52,410 nt of DNA from Ureibacillus yapensis (GCF_003515775.1 NZ_QWEI01000011.1:45749-98158), one strand, 5' to 3'. Positions 16,660 through 27,220 are shown, counted from the stretch's first letter. The notes: generated from the sequence alone by a model not told the origin. Made by a program: numbers and translations.

Positions 16660-17916
16660 ATGCTGGATGTAATCGTTATTGGCGGCGGTCCCTCGGGATT
16701 GATGGCAGCAATCGCTGCGGGAGAACAAAAGAAAAAAGTAGTATTAATCGAGAAAGGAAATAAACTCGGAAAAAAATTGGCCATCTCGGGTGGCGGCCGA
16801 TGCAATGTTACTAATCGTCTGTCGGTCGACGAAATTATCAAGCATATACCGGGGAATGGACGTTTTTTATATAGTCCCTTTACCGTTTACAACAATCATA
16901 ATATTATCGAATTTTTCGAAGGATTGGGAGTACAGCTAAAAGAAGAAGACCACGGCCGTATGTTCCCTGTCTCCAACCGTGCCCAGGATGTGGTCGACGC
17001 TCTCATAAATGAATTGAATCGCCTACATGTAGAGATTCGATTGAATACGGCGGTTGCCAAATTATTAATGGACGACGATAAAATACTTGGCGTCCGCTTA
17101 AGTGATGGCTCGGAAATCCTGGCAAAAGCAGTGGTTGTTGCCGTGGGAGGGAAGGCAGTGCCCCAAACCGGTTCGACAGGCGACGGTTACCCTTGGGCAG
17201 AGCGCGCTGGCCATAAGGTAACAGAACTTTACCCGACGGAAGTACCTGTCCTATCAAAAGAATCTTTTATCCAATCCCGTGAATTGCAGGGACTTGCATT
17301 GCGTGATGCTGCCGTATCGGTGTTAAACAAAAAAGGAAAAGCCATTATCACGCATAGAATGGACATGCTGTTTACTCACTTTGGCGTAAGTGGTCCCGCG
17401 ATTTTGCGCTGCAGTCAATTTATCGTAAAAGAGTGCAAGAAAAATGGGGGTGCACCCGTCCAGCTTCGCATTCAAACATTACCGGAATTCAACGAGGAAA
17501 GTTGTTTCCAGCACTTAAATCAATTATTAAAAGAAGAACCAAAAAAAGCGGTGAAAAATGTATGGAAATCTGTTGCGCAAGAAAGATGGCTGTTATTCTT
17601 AATGGAACGCGCGGGAATCGATCCATCCAAAACTGCTTCAGAAATGCCGCAAGATAAAATTCGCCAGCTTGCCCATGAACTAATTTCCTTTACGATGGAT
17701 GTCCATGGCACATTGCCGTTGGACAAAGCCTTCGTTACGGGAGGCGGCGTTTCAGTAAAAGAAATTGAACCGAAAACGATGGCTTCGAAATTGAAAAAAG
17801 GGTTGTTTTTCTGCGGAGAGATATTGGATATTCATGGCTATACAGGCGGATACAATATTACCAGCGCACTGGTAACAGGCCGTATTGCCGGCATGAATGC
17901 AGCTTTGGTTGATTAG
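16660..17916 (+). CDS. ytfP: YtfP-like FAD-dependent oxidoreductase (HI0933 family)
   Basis: The 418-residue flavoprotein has a Rossmann FAD site at the N-terminus ([37 protein letters not shown]) and the family motif [15 protein letters not shown] middle domain carries [16 protein letters not shown] and [12 protein letters not shown]. The C-terminal FAD closure reads [28 protein letters not shown]0933/YhiN-type proteins are widespread but their substrate is unknown. The ATG is preceded by a weak purine-rich stretch (GAGAGAC), so initiation may be modest. It is monocistronic with a downstream bidirectional terminator. Confidence 0.9.
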   Translation: MLDVIVIGGGPSGLMAAIAAGEQKKKVVLIEKGNKLGKKLAISGGGRCNVTNRLSVDEIIKHIPGNGRFLYSPFTVYNNHNIIEFFEGLGVQLKEEDHGRMFPVSNRAQDVVDALINELNRLHVEIRLNTAVAKLLMDDDKILGVRLSDGSEILAKAVVVAVGGKAVPQTGSTGDGYPWAERAGHKVTELYPTEVPVLSKESFIQSRELQGLALRDAAVSVLNKKGKAIITHRMDMLFTHFGVSGPAILRCSQFIVKECKKNGGAPVQLRIQTLPEFNEESCFQHLNQLLKEEPKKAVKNVWKSVAQERWLLFLMERAGIDPSKTASEMPQDKIRQLAHELISFTMDVHGTLPLDKAFVTGGGVSVKEIEPKTMASKLKKGLFFCGEILDIHGYTGGYNITSALVTGRIAGMNAALVD

Positions 17917-18002
17917 CAAACAAGGGGCAATACGCTCCCCTTGCCCAAATTATCCTTGAACATCATATGATTAAGAACTAACCTATATTTCCAATAAAAA
18001 AC

Positions 18003-18033
18003 AAAACTGCAGGAATATTTTTTCTGCAGTTTT
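18003..18033. terminator. Bidirectional terminator between ytfP and sirC
   Basis: AAAACTGCAG (18003-18012) pairs with CTGCAGTTTT (18024-18033) around an 11-base loop, with T residues to the right and A residues to the left. Confidence 0.85.
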
Positions 18034-18044
18034 TTAATATTTCC

Positions 18045-18644
18045 CTACTGAATATGCAATAAAAAAAGTTCTCGTTCCCTTTCATTTTTTCGAAAACGAT
18101 CGTCCAATATCTCTTTCAGTAAAAACAGTTTCAGTTGTTCATCATGAACCGCCAACTTGATTTTCTCCCTGGCAGCAAATAAAAATGATAAGTACTCCCC
18201 ATAACTATCATCAAAGAACTCATTCAAGTCCCGCTTGAGTTGCTTGGCTAAAAGCGGACTCGCCCCTTCCGTTGAAATGGCTATTTTCAATTTTCCCCGT
18301 TCAAAAGCAGCCATGTTATAAAAATTGCTCTCTTCTGGAGAATCAGCTACATTTACAAGCTGATGTTGCTGGCAGCTTGCTTTTACTTGCGCATTGACTT
18401 GACGATCATCCGTCGCTGCGATGACGAGAAAAGCATCGTCAATATCCGCATTTTCAAAAGACCGTTGAATCCAATGAATGTCTCCGTTTTGTTCATATGT
18501 ATGTAATGTTTCCGTTAAAGTTGGGCTAACAACGACAATTTCGGCATTTTGCCCCAATAATTTATTCACTTTGTGTGCAGCAACTCGCCCGCCGCCAACC
18601 ACCACTACCTTTTTTCCGACTAAATCTAGCATTACTGGATACAT
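18045..18644 (-). CDS. sirC: Precorrin-2 dehydrogenase SirC (YlnF-like)
   Basis: The 199-residue product oxidises precorrin-2 to sirohydrochlorin with NAD, the second step of siroheme synthesis. It has the Rossmann start MYPVMLDLVGKKVVVVGGGRVAAHKV, then LVIAATDDRQVN and NVADSPEESNFY, and the family motif STEGASPLLAKQLKRDL. It carries no ferrochelatase domain, consistent with a separate sirB in the same cluster. AAAGGAC lies 7 bases before the ATG. It is the last gene of the sulfite reduction cluster, but a strong hairpin at 18663-18692 separates it from cysI, so it may be expressed at a lower level. Confidence 0.92.
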   Translation of the reverse strand: MYPVMLDLVGKKVVVVGGGRVAAHKVNKLLGQNAEIVVVSPTLTETLHTYEQNGDIHWIQRSFENADIDDAFLVIAATDDRQVNAQVKASCQQHQLVNVADSPEESNFYNMAAFERGKLKIAISTEGASPLLAKQLKRDLNEFFDDSYGEYLSFLFAAREKIKLAVHDEQLKLFLLKEILDDRFRKNERERELFLLHIQ

Positions 18645-18662
18645 TTACAGCGTCCTTTCATG

Positions 18663-18692
18663 AAAATAAAGGTTGCCTCGGCAACCTTTATT
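18663..18692 (-). terminator. Hairpin between cysI and sirC
   Basis: A 13-bp perfect stem (18665-18677 with 18680-18692) has a nominal 2-base loop and is followed on the minus strand by TTTTC. It sits between the cysI stop and the sirC ribosome site, so it may terminate partially or protect the cysJI message. Confidence 0.75.
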
Positions 18693-18704
18693 AGAAATTA
18701 AAAA

Positions 18705-20426
18705 CTATGTTCCAGGATGGAAATGACGTCCATCTGTTACAGCTTCCACATATCCCGCACGAATCACGAAATCTCCAAAATATTCGTTATCTTGACGTTC
18801 TTTTGCATAATGTCCAATAATCGGTGAAAGTGTCGCCAATATTTCGGCTTCACCAATATTCTCTTTGAAAATTTTATTTAAACGAGACCCTGTGTGGCTT
18901 GCACCTAAATATAGATTATATTTGCCCGGTGCTTTACCGATAAACCCAATCTCGCCCATCGCTGCACGTGAACAACCATTTGGACAGCCGGACATGCGGA
19001 TTGTTATATCTTGGTCACGCAAACCATTGTCATCAAGCAGTCCTTCGATTTTTTCGATCAAGGATGGCAAGTATCGTTCAGACTCTGCCATTGCTAAACC
19101 ACAAGTTGGCAATGCTACACAAGCAATCGAATTTCGTCTTAATGCCGAGTAATTGTCGCTTTCCGTCAACTTATACTTTTCAATGATTTCATTGATGGCT
19201 TTTTTAGCGCGAGCACCAACATTTGAAATCACTACATTTTGGTTGCCCGTAAAGCGGAAATCTCCCTTATGAATTTGCGCAATTTCACGTAGAGCGGTTT
19301 TTAGCGGATAGTTGTCAAAATCTTTCACACGTCCATTTTGGATGAACAAAGTGAAATGATATTTCCCATCTTCCCCTTTCACCCAGCCGTAACGATCGCC
19401 TGTATGTTCAAATTGGAAAGGTTTCACTTCATCAAATGTATAGCCTAGTCGTTTTTCAATTTCACTTTTCACATTTTCAAGGCCTAAACGATCCACTGTG
19501 TATTTAAAGCGGGCATATTTACGAACGGAACGGTTGCCGTAATCACGTTGTACAGTCATAATTTTTTCGCATACATCTACAATTTTATCTTTTGCAATAT
19601 AGCCAATTAAACGCCCAAGTTGTGGATATGTTGCTGTATCTCCATGCGTCATTCCCATTCCGCCGCCAATTGCAACGTTAAAGCCGATAAGTTCATCATT
19701 TTCGACAACGGCGATCAGGCCAATATCTTGCGAGAAAACATCCACATCGTTTGCAGGCGGAATGGCAATCCCGATTTTGAATTTACGCGGCAAATATAGA
19801 GAACCATAAATCGGTTCTTGCTCTTCTTGTGTATCTACCACTTTTTCTTTATCCAGCCAAATCTCATAATACGCATTTGTGCGCGGCAGCAAATGATCGC
19901 TGATTTTTGATGACAATTCAAAAATTTCCTGGTGCAAATGTGACTGGTATGGGTTGGCGTTGCACATTACATTACGGTTTACGTCGCCGCACGCTGCAAT
20001 GGTATCAAACAATACGCTGTTCAGCTCTTGCATATGTTTTTTCATGTTCCATTTTAAAATGCCGTGGAATTGAATCGTTTGGCGTGTCGTGATTTTAAAT
20101 GAATGATTGCCATACTTATCCGCCAACTCGTCCATCTTCAACCATTGCGTTGGATTCAACACGCCGCCTGGCATACGGACACGAACCATGAATTGATAAG
20201 CCGGTTCCAATTTTTTGCGTTCACGTTCCAGGCGTTGGTCGCGGTCATCTTGCAAGTAACTTCCGTGGAATTTCATTAAACGGTTATCCCAGTCGGAAAT
20301 GCCGGCGCTCAGCTCTTCTTGCATGGATTCAACAAGTGAACCGCGCAAATAGTTGCTCTCCGCCTTAATTTCCTCTACATCACTTGGCTTGCCTTCTTGT
20401 GGTGGTAATACAATTTTCTCAACCAT
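18705..20426 (-). CDS. cysI: Sulfite reductase [NADPH] hemoprotein beta subunit
   Basis: The 573-residue product carries siroheme and a [4Fe-4S] cluster and reduces sulfite to sulfide with six electrons from CysJ. Cluster cysteines are visible as CVALPTC and SGCPNGC (about residues 435-485). Substrate and siroheme residues sit in [23 protein letters not shown] and [13 protein letters not shown]. The length matches the family. AAGGGGGAAG precedes the ATG. The gap to cysJ is 12 bases, so they are co-translated as the two subunits of one complex. Confidence 0.96.
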   Translation of the reverse strand: MVEKIVLPPQEGKPSDVEEIKAESNYLRGSLVESMQEELSAGISDWDNRLMKFHGSYLQDDRDQRLERERKKLEPAYQFMVRVRMPGGVLNPTQWLKMDELADKYGNHSFKITTRQTIQFHGILKWNMKKHMQELNSVLFDTIAACGDVNRNVMCNANPYQSHLHQEIFELSSKISDHLLPRTNAYYEIWLDKEKVVDTQEEQEPIYGSLYLPRKFKIGIAIPPANDVDVFSQDIGLIAVVENDELIGFNVAIGGGMGMTHGDTATYPQLGRLIGYIAKDKIVDVCEKIMTVQRDYGNRSVRKYARFKYTVDRLGLENVKSEIEKRLGYTFDEVKPFQFEHTGDRYGWVKGEDGKYHFTLFIQNGRVKDFDNYPLKTALREIAQIHKGDFRFTGNQNVVISNVGARAKKAINEIIEKYKLTESDNYSALRRNSIACVALPTCGLAMAESERYLPSLIEKIEGLLDDNGLRDQDITIRMSGCPNGCSRAAMGEIGFIGKAPGKYNLYLGASHTGSRLNKIFKENIGEAEILATLSPIIGHYAKERQDNEYFGDFVIRAGYVEAVTDGRHFHPGT

Positions 20427-20438
20427 GGTACTTCCCCC

Positions 20439-22262
20439 TTAGTATACATCTCGTTGATAGCGTTTTTGTTTGCGTAAATCATCCAGATACGCTTTTGCTT
20501 CTTCTTCTGTTTTGCTTCCTTGTTCCGCGATGATTTGCAGCAATGTATTTTGAACATCCGCCGCCATACGATCTTTATCGCCACAGACATAGAAGTAGGC
20601 CCCATTTTCTAGCCATTCGTAAAGCTCGGCTGCATGTTTTTGCATTTTATGTTGTACATACACTTTTTCTTCTTGATCGCGAGAAAAGGCAACATCCATC
20701 TTTGTCAGCACGCCTGATTTCAGCCAGCTCTGCCACTCCGTTTGATAAAGGAAGTCCGTGACAAAATGCTGATCTCCAAAGAATAGCCAGCTCTTCCCTT
20801 GTGCCCCACGCTCTTCGCGTTCTTGCATAAATGAACGGAATGGTGCGATACCGGTACCGGGACCGACCATAATAATTGGCGCTTCATCGGCAGGCAATTT
20901 AAAGTTAGGGCTTTTTTGCACATAGACACGAACTTTATCGCCAATTTCCAGGTTGTCGGCAACATACGTCGAGCAAACACCCAGGCGATTTCGACCGTCA
21001 ACTTCGTACCGCACCGCAGCAATTGTTAGATGCACTTCGTCCGGATATGCACTTAAGCTGCTTGCAATGGAATACTGTCTTGGTGGTAATTTTCTCAATG
21101 CATCCACAAAGCTTTGTTCATTCCAGCTGAAAGGTGCAAATTTTTCGACAACATCAAGCAAATCGCGGCCATGCGTATATGTTTTAAACAATTCTCTATC
21201 CGCAAGAATTGCATGGAATTCTTCGTTTAGCGTATATTCGCCAATTTTCTTCATAACAGGTTTCGTTAGTGGTGTAATCTCCAATAGATAAGTTAATGCA
21301 TCCTTTAATGTTAACTCTTCATTCTCAACAGTAACTGTTTTCCCCGCTTCAAATCCTAGCGCTGAAATCAATGAATTCACTAGGTTTTCATTGTTTAACG
21401 GATAAATGGCAAGACTATCTCCCGGCTCAAATGTAATTCCTGACCCTTCAAGAGATAACTCTAAATGAATGGTTTCTTTGTTGGAACCTTCGCCATTGAG
21501 ATTAATTTTTTCCAGCACCTCAGCGCTAAATGGATTTTTGCGCGAATATTCTATAGCTGGTTCTACTACGGTTGGTGCTGCTTCCTGAGCATTTTGCTGA
21601 ACAACTTCACCTTGCTGCAGCTTCTCCTTTACAGCATCAAACCATTTCGCAGCCGGCTCATCATAGTCAAGATCGCAATCAACTCGTTCCACCAATCTTT
21701 GCGCACCTAGTTTTTCTAATTGTTCGTCGAAATCCTTCCCTGTTTTGCAGAAAAATTCATAAGAACTATCGCCAAGAGAAAGAACTGCAAATTTAACGTG
21801 ATCTAACTTTGGAGCCCGTTTTCCATAAAGGAAGCCATGGAATGAAATTGCATTATCAGGCGGTTCTCCTTCACCATGGGTACTGGCAATGACAAGTAAG
21901 TGGTCCAGTTTTTTCAGGTTATTTGTTTTGAAATCGCTCATGGATGAAACATTTACTTCAAAACCGGCTTTTTCCAGCTGTTCGCCATACTTTTTGGCCA
22001 AACCTTGCGCATTTCCAGTTTGAGAGCCATAAAGAATGGTAATATTTTTTGCTTTGGCAGCAGGAGCTTGCAAAGCTTGAACATTGCCGGCAACTGCCAC
22101 ATTTTCTTTCGGTGGTTCCACTGCCGCAGTTTGCACGGAAGCATTTGCAGTTAAGTAGCCTGTTAACCAGATTTTCTGATTGAATGTTAATGTTGCTAAA
22201 ACTTCGTTTAATTGTTTTACTTGCTGTTCACTAAAAGGGCTATTTGTAACTTCTAACTTCAC
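20439..22262 (-). CDS. cysJ: Sulfite reductase [NADPH] flavoprotein alpha subunit
   Basis: The 607-residue product has, in order, a flavodoxin domain (ILYGSQTGNAQGLAKK, about 75-215), an FAD-binding domain with RQYSIASSL (about 390) and an NADPH domain with GPGTGIAPFRSFMQERE (about 460). It ends RYQRDVY. It passes electrons from NADPH through FAD and FMN to CysI. Start: the GTG at 22260-22262 lies 9 bases after GAGGTG and gives MKLEVTNSPFSEQQ, very like B. subtilis CysJ. A GTG four codons earlier overlaps the ribosome site and was rejected. Confidence 0.95.
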   Translation of the reverse strand: MKLEVTNSPFSEQQVKQLNEVLATLTFNQKIWLTGYLTANASVQTAAVEPPKENVAVAGNVQALQAPAAKAKNITILYGSQTGNAQGLAKKYGEQLEKAGFEVNVSSMSDFKTNNLKKLDHLLVIASTHGEGEPPDNAISFHGFLYGKRAPKLDHVKFAVLSLGDSSYEFFCKTGKDFDEQLEKLGAQRLVERVDCDLDYDEPAAKWFDAVKEKLQQGEVVQQNAQEAAPTVVEPAIEYSRKNPFSAEVLEKINLNGEGSNKETIHLELSLEGSGITFEPGDSLAIYPLNNENLVNSLISALGFEAGKTVTVENEELTLKDALTYLLEITPLTKPVMKKIGEYTLNEEFHAILADRELFKTYTHGRDLLDVVEKFAPFSWNEQSFVDALRKLPPRQYSIASSLSAYPDEVHLTIAAVRYEVDGRNRLGVCSTYVADNLEIGDKVRVYVQKSPNFKLPADEAPIIMVGPGTGIAPFRSFMQEREERGAQGKSWLFFGDQHFVTDFLYQTEWQSWLKSGVLTKMDVAFSRDQEEKVYVQHKMQKHAAELYEWLENGAYFYVCGDKDRMAADVQNTLLQIIAEQGSKTEEEAKAYLDDLRKQKRYQRDVY

Positions 22263-22286
22263 TTGACTACACACCTCTTCGGAAGA

Positions 22287-22433
22287 TTATTTTATTCTAA
22301 TTTTCTCATTTTTTTCGATTTGTACAACCACATTATCCTGCACAATCAAAGTGATTGAGCCATAATCCATCGTGCTGATCAGTTTTTTCAATTTTTCCAC
22401 TGCCTGCTCAAAGTTTTCTTGTTTTTTATCCAT
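22287..22433 (-). CDS. yezD: YezD-family small protein (DUF2292)
   Basis: The 48-residue frame starts with ATG at 22431-22433, preceded by GGGAGTG 6 bases upstream. It has an amphipathic N-terminal helix (ENFEQAVEKLKKLIS) followed by the short beta element GSITLIVQDNVVVQIEK, the pattern of the YezD/DUF2292 family, which recurs next to sulfur assimilation genes. Its function is unknown. The start overlaps the end of sirB by 8 bases and the stop is 24 bases before the cysJ GTG, so it is embedded in the operon. It is too small for many gene callers and could be missed. Confidence 0.85.
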   Translation of the reverse strand: MDKKQENFEQAVEKLKKLISTMDYGSITLIVQDNVVVQIEKNEKIRIK

Positions 22434-23184
22434 TCGAAACACTCCCTGTATTCGAATATAACGTTTCTTCTACTCGTTCCCTTAACACATCACGCACGTT
22501 TGGATCATATCCCAAGCAATCGCATAGAACAGCTTCCTTCTCTGAAAATCCTTGTAATGCTATCTTTTGCTTAATGCCATTCTTCAATAACCCTGTAAAC
22601 AATAGATAAGGAACGATATAAACCGGATTTCTTTGATGTTCGCTCAATTGATTTAAGGTTTTGTCAAATGAGGGACCATTACCGTATAAGAAACAAATAT
22701 CTACATTTGCAAATTGATATTGTTGTTTTAAAGCATCTGCAATTTCCTGAAAATCGGTTTGGACCGCTGGATCACTGCTGCCTCTTCCAATCAACAAAAC
22801 ATCCATTTCCTTATTCAGCATGGAACTTTTTTGTTCTACTCTGTCGTGTAAACTGCTAATCAATTTTTCGTGGAGTCCAAATGGTTTCCCGAATGTAAAA
22901 GCAACGTTTGGATAAAGTTCTTTCGCTTGGTCAATCTCCAGTGGAATATCTTGCTTTGCGTGATTGGCCGTTAATAAAAGAATAGGAATAACAGCTATAT
23001 TAGTCGCACCTTTTGAAACGCATGCAGCAACCCCTTCCAATATGGATGGCTGAGCCAGTTCAAGGAAACAAATTTCTTGAATTTCAACAGCAATATGAGG
23101 TTTTACGGACTCGACAAAGGAAATCGCTTCTTCAACACCCGCCTTTACACGACTGCCATGTGCTACATATAATACCGCTTGCAT
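22426..23184 (-). CDS. sirB: Sirohydrochlorin ferrochelatase SirB (CbiX-type)
   Basis: The 252-residue product is a two-lobed CbiX/SirB chelatase that inserts iron into sirohydrochlorin to give siroheme. The N-terminal lobe has AVLYVAHGSRV with the active-site His, the FLELAQPSI motif and LLLTANHAKQDIPLE with the second His. The C-terminal lobe repeats the fold (VLLIGRGSSDP) without the histidines, as expected. An AAAGGAGG site precedes the ATG. It is the second gene of the operon; its 3' end overlaps yezD. Confidence 0.93.
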   Translation of the reverse strand: MQAVLYVAHGSRVKAGVEEAISFVESVKPHIAVEIQEICFLELAQPSILEGVAACVSKGATNIAVIPILLLTANHAKQDIPLEIDQAKELYPNVAFTFGKPFGLHEKLISSLHDRVEQKSSMLNKEMDVLLIGRGSSDPAVQTDFQEIADALKQQYQFANVDICFLYGNGPSFDKTLNQLSEHQRNPVYIVPYLLFTGLLKNGIKQKIALQGFSEKEAVLCDCLGYDPNVRDVLRERVEETLYSNTGSVSNG

Positions 23185-23223
23185 TCGCTATCCTCCTTTA
23201 TTAAACAAATTCATTGAATGAAT

Positions 23224-23994
23224 TTAAACGGACATTTTCTCCAAATTTTTTTGGGACTCCTCGAACCATGCAATTTTTTCTCTCATTTTTACCACTTCAC
23301 CAACAAGAATCATGCTTGGATTTTGAATTTTTTGCTGTTTTGCAATTTCTACAATTGTATCCAATGTACCTGTAATGGTTTGTTGATGATCTGTCGTACC
23401 CCAATGAATCAAGGCTACGGGCGTTTTAGGATTGCGTTTATATTTCATTAACTGGTCAGTAATATAAGGCAGATTGCCAACACCCATATAGATTGCGAGA
23501 GTATCAACCGATTCCGCCAACCCTTTCCAATTGATGGAGTCCTCTTTCCCTTCCCGCATATGGCCAGTGACAATCGCAAAACTTGATCCTAAATCACGAT
23601 GCGTAACTGGTATCCCAGCATAGGCAGGAGCTGCGATTCCCGAGGTGATTCCTGGAACCACTTCAAAAGGAATCCCTGCTTCAACCAGCACTTCAGCTTC
23701 TTCGGCACCACGGCCAAAAACGAAGGGATCTCCACCTTTAAGACGCGTTACCACTTTCCCTTTGCTTGCATGATGGACGAGCAATGAATGAATGCGTTCC
23801 TGGATGACGCCATGCAATTTCGGCAATTTCCCTACAAAAATAAGCTCTGCATTCGGCTTTGCATATTCCAATAATTCCTTGTTCACCAAACGATCGTATA
23901 ATATTACATCCGCTTGCTGAATACATTTCAGGCCCTTGACGGTTATTAAATCGACACTTCCGGGTCCTGCTCCAACTATATATACTTTCCCCAC
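23224..23994 (-). CDS. sumT: Uroporphyrinogen-III C-methyltransferase (SUMT)
   Basis: The 256-residue product methylates uroporphyrinogen III twice with SAM to form precorrin-2, the entry to siroheme. Family motifs: [57 protein letters not shown] and a later [10 protein letters not shown]. Start: the GTG at 23992-23994 follows GGGGGG by 6 bases and gives [12 protein letters not shown], the usual N-terminus, rather than the ATGs 24 and 18 bases upstream. It is first in the operon, with a good promoter 30-60 bases upstream and a leader of only about 25 bases. Confidence 0.93.
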   Translation of the reverse strand: MGKVYIVGAGPGSVDLITVKGLKCIQQADVILYDRLVNKELLEYAKPNAELIFVGKLPKLHGVIQERIHSLLVHHASKGKVVTRLKGGDPFVFGRGAEEAEVLVEAGIPFEVVPGITSGIAAPAYAGIPVTHRDLGSSFAIVTGHMREGKEDSINWKGLAESVDTLAIYMGVGNLPYITDQLMKYKRNPKTPVALIHWGTTDHQQTITGTLDTIVEIAKQQKIQNPSMILVGEVVKMREKIAWFEESQKNLEKMSV

Positions 23995-24026
23995 TACAAA
24001 CCCCCCGAGCATATCCATAATACATT

Positions 24027-24056
24027 AATATAAACACAACAATTCTTATTGGTCAA
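24027..24056 (-). promoter_or_regulatory. Promoter of the sumT-sirB-yezD-cysJI operon
   Basis: On the minus strand TTGACC (24056-24051), an 18-base spacer and TATATT (24032-24027) form a good sigma-A promoter. The start would be near 24020. Confidence 0.72.
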
Positions 24057-24230
24057 CTATGTTTTTGAAATTATCGACTTTTCTGTTATTTAATCCTCCA
24101 ACTTTGCTGCTAATAAGAATTTTGTGTTTTCGATGGCTGAATTTTCGCTGTCCTATAGAGAATCTTCAATTAAAATAAAATCTAAAACAATTATATAACA
24201 TTAATTGTCTCCTAAAAATTCTTATTTTCC

Positions 24231-24255
24231 ATTTTCCTTATTTTTTAAGGAAAAT
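24231..24255. repeat. Perfect 10-bp inverted repeat upstream of the sulfite operon
   Basis: ATTTTCCTTA (24231-24240), five T residues, then TAAGGAAAAT (24246-24255). It lies about 175 bases upstream of the operon -35 and about 35 bases beyond the leuS terminator. It might be an operator for a sulfur regulator or a second leuS terminator. The rest of 24057-24290 is AT-rich with no gene. Confidence 0.55.
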
Positions 24256-24288
24256 GAGGAATTTCTTTGACCTTTGCCGCGAAAATAA

Positions 24289-24334
24289 AAAAACTGCCCC
24301 AATAAATGATTTTTCATACATTCTGGGCAGTTGA
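24289..24334 (-). terminator. Terminator after leuS
   Basis: AACTGCCC pairs with GGGCAGTT across a long AT-rich loop, followed on the minus strand by a run of seven T residues. It starts 5 bases after the leuS stop. Confidence 0.88.
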
Positions 24335-24338
24335 ATTT

Positions 24339-26753
24339 TTATTTTACGACAATATTTACAAGTTTCCCTGGAACCGCAATGACTTTCACGATTTGTTTTC
24401 CATCGGTGAATTCTTTTACTTTTTCATCTGCTTTTGCAAGCTCTTCAAGTTGTTCTTTTGTTGCATCTTTTGCAATTTTTACTTTGGAACGCAATTTGCC
24501 GTTCACTTGTACAACAACTTCAATTTCATCATCCACTAATTTTGCTTCATCAAAAGCAGGCCACTCTTCATACGTTAGTGTACCGGAATGTCCAAGAAGT
24601 TCCCAAAGTTCTTCGGAAACATGTGGTGCAATCGGAGCCAGCAGTTTTACAAAGCCTTCTGCATATTCCATTGGCACAACGTCTGCTTTATAGCAATCAT
24701 TGATAAATACCATCATTTGTGAGATCGCTGTGTTGAAACGTAAATGCTCGTAGTTATCCGTTACTTTTTTCACTGTTTGGTGGTACGATTTCTCAAGCGT
24801 TGTATCCTGGCTGTTTTGAATTTTGCCGGATAACGTGCCTTCCTCTGTTGCATACAGGCGCCAAATACGATCCAGGAAACGACGGGCACCATCAAGGCCA
24901 TTTGTTGACCATGCGACGGAAGCATCCAGAGGTCCCATAAACATTTCGTATAAACGAAGCGTATCGGCACCATGGCTGCTTACGATATCGTCGGGATTTA
25001 CCACGTTTCCTTTCGATTTGGACATTTTTTCATTGCCCTCTCCCAATATCATTCCTTGGTTGAATAATTTTTGGAAAGGCTCTTTTGTTGGCACAACGCC
25101 TAAATCATAAAGCACTTTATGCCAGAAACGAGCGTAAAGCAAGTGCAGTACGGCATGCTCTGCTCCACCGATATAAATGTCCACCGGCAACCAGCGTTTT
25201 AATAACTCAGGGTCGGCAATCGCTTCGCTATTTTTCGGATCGATGTAACGAAGGAAGTACCAGCTTGATCCTGCCCATTGAGGCATTGTATTTGTTTCGC
25301 GGCGGCCTTTTTTGCCAGTTTCCGGATCCACTACATTAACCCATTCTTCAATATTGGCCAATGGTGATTCTCCAGTACCCGAAGGACGGATATTGGACGT
25401 TTTTGGCAATTCCAATGGCAATTCACTTTCCGGAATTGTTGTCATTGTGCCATCTTCCCAATGAATCACCGGGATTGGCTCTCCCCAATAACGCTGGCGG
25501 GAGAATAGCCAGTCACGTAAACGGTAGGAAATTTTCTTCTCGCCCACACCATTTGTTTCAAGCCATTCGATCGCTTTCGTAATCGCCTCGGTTTTATTCA
25601 AGCCATTTAGGAAATCGGAGTTGATATGGGCTCCGTCACCTGTGAACGCTTCTTTTTCAATGTCTCCGCCCTCAAGGACCGCAATAATTTCCAAACCGAA
25701 TTCTTTGGCAAATTCATAGTCGCGTTCATCATGAGCAGGTACGGCCATGATCGCACCGGTTCCGTATGAAGCCAATACATAGTCTGCAATCCAGATTGGC
25801 ACTTCTTTGCCGTTAATCGGATTGACAGCAAAGGCACCCGTGAATACACCTGTTTTTTCTTTTGCTAGATCTGTACGCTCAAGATCCGATTTCATTTTCA
25901 CTTTTTCAATATAAGCCTCTACCGCTTCACGTTGTTCAGCCGTTGTGATTTCATCTACTAAATCATGCTCAGGCGCCAACACGCAATAAGTTGCGCCAAA
26001 TAGAGTATCTGGACGAGTTGTAAACACCTCGAAGTTTTGGTCAGTTCCTGCAACGTTAAACTTCACCTGTGCACCTTCCGAGCGTCCGATCCAATTGCGC
26101 TGCATATCCTTAATGGATTCCGGCCAGTCAACGTCTTCCAAATCATCCAGCAAGCGATCGGCATATTTTGTAATGCGCAATACCCATTGGCGCATTGGTC
26201 GACGCTCAACAGGATGTCCGCCACGTTCGGATTTGCCATCGATTACTTCTTCATTGGCAAGAACCGTTCCCAGCGCAGGGCACCAGTTTACCGGAATTTC
26301 ATCAACATAAGCTAAATCCATTTCTACAAGCTTTGTAAAAATCCATTGTGTCCATTTGTAATATTCTGGATCCGTTGTGTTGATTTCACGATCCCAATCA
26401 TAAGAGAAGCCCAATTCTTGAATCTGGCGTTTAAATGTCGAAATATTCTTTGCCGTAAATTCAGCCGGATCGTTTCCTGTATCCAGCGCATATTGCTCAG
26501 CCGGAAGTCCGAAAGCATCCCATCCCATCGGATGAAGCACGTCATATCCTTGCATACGTTTGAAACGAGACAAAATATCCGTCGCTGTATAACCTTCAGG
26601 GTGACCTACGTGCAACCCGGCACCGGATGGATATGGGAACATATCCAAAGCATAAAATTTAGGTTTTGAAGGGTCGTTTAATGTTTTAAACGTTTTATGG
26701 TCTTGCCAATATTGTTGCCATTTTTTTTCGATTTGTTGATGATTAAAAGCCAT
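24339..26753 (-). CDS. leuS: Leucyl-tRNA synthetase
   Basis: The 804-residue class I synthetase is the usual bacterial length. The HIGH signature appears as [12 protein letters not shown] (about 49) and the KMSKS loop as [15 protein letters not shown] (about 577). A CP1 editing domain with [12 protein letters not shown] (about 245) is intact. The anticodon and C-terminal domains are complete, ending [15 protein letters not shown]. It charges tRNA-Leu and edits misactivated norvaline or isoleucine. GGAGG lies before the ATG. Expression is controlled by the leucine T-box upstream. Confidence 0.97.
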   Translation of the reverse strand: MAFNHQQIEKKWQQYWQDHKTFKTLNDPSKPKFYALDMFPYPSGAGLHVGHPEGYTATDILSRFKRMQGYDVLHPMGWDAFGLPAEQYALDTGNDPAEFTAKNISTFKRQIQELGFSYDWDREINTTDPEYYKWTQWIFTKLVEMDLAYVDEIPVNWCPALGTVLANEEVIDGKSERGGHPVERRPMRQWVLRITKYADRLLDDLEDVDWPESIKDMQRNWIGRSEGAQVKFNVAGTDQNFEVFTTRPDTLFGATYCVLAPEHDLVDEITTAEQREAVEAYIEKVKMKSDLERTDLAKEKTGVFTGAFAVNPINGKEVPIWIADYVLASYGTGAIMAVPAHDERDYEFAKEFGLEIIAVLEGGDIEKEAFTGDGAHINSDFLNGLNKTEAITKAIEWLETNGVGEKKISYRLRDWLFSRQRYWGEPIPVIHWEDGTMTTIPESELPLELPKTSNIRPSGTGESPLANIEEWVNVVDPETGKKGRRETNTMPQWAGSSWYFLRYIDPKNSEAIADPELLKRWLPVDIYIGGAEHAVLHLLYARFWHKVLYDLGVVPTKEPFQKLFNQGMILGEGNEKMSKSKGNVVNPDDIVSSHGADTLRLYEMFMGPLDASVAWSTNGLDGARRFLDRIWRLYATEEGTLSGKIQNSQDTTLEKSYHQTVKKVTDNYEHLRFNTAISQMMVFINDCYKADVVPMEYAEGFVKLLAPIAPHVSEELWELLGHSGTLTYEEWPAFDEAKLVDDEIEVVVQVNGKLRSKVKIAKDATKEQLEELAKADEKVKEFTDGKQIVKVIAVPGKLVNIVVK

Positions 26754-26954
26754 GTGTTCTTGTCCTCCTTAATAGTATAGGCACGCTGTTTTTTCGACAC
26801 GAAGGAATAAAGTGTTAAGTAAAAAAGCTCATCAAGAGTAGATTATCCTAATTATGGTAAATTTAATCCAATACGTTCTTTATGTATAGAATTAGTTTTT
26901 TAAATGATTACAAAAGCAGCTAACTTTTGGGAAGTTGACAAAATATTTAAAAAA

Positions 26955-27220
26955 TAAAAAAACTCGTCCCCTTCTATGAAAGGGACGAGAGAATTTCGTA
27001 AACTCCCGCGGTACCACCCAAATTAGTGACACTTCACTCAGCTTAGTTCCTTAACGCGGATCACGGTTTTAGTTACTTTCTTCACTAAAACAGACTCCAA
27101 GGCGAGTTCAATTCCTCTACTCACTAGCTCACACCAGCCGCTAGCTCTCTTTAAAGCTTCAAAATCTACTATTCCTTTTCATTGTCGTACTATCACTATT
27201 TTCCTCATTTTAATGGAAAT
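26955..27220 (-). promoter_or_regulatory. T-box leader, leucine specifier (CTC)
   Basis: The minus strand carries the T-box sequence GGTGGTACCGCGG (27019-27007), the AGTA and GCTAGCGGCTGGTG stem I elements, and a specifier loop with CTC (27106-27104, within GAACTCGCC), the leucine codon. A terminator follows: CTCGTCCC with GGGACGAG (26963-26970 with 26982-26989) and eight T residues. Uncharged tRNA-Leu would stabilise the antiterminator and allow leuS transcription. About 200 AT-rich bases with no other feature separate it from the leuS start. Confidence 0.95.

Noticed and set aside
26324..26669. Frames on both strands within the leuS N-terminal region
   Set aside because: leuS is intact and contains its HIGH motif there; the frames arise from its codon pattern.
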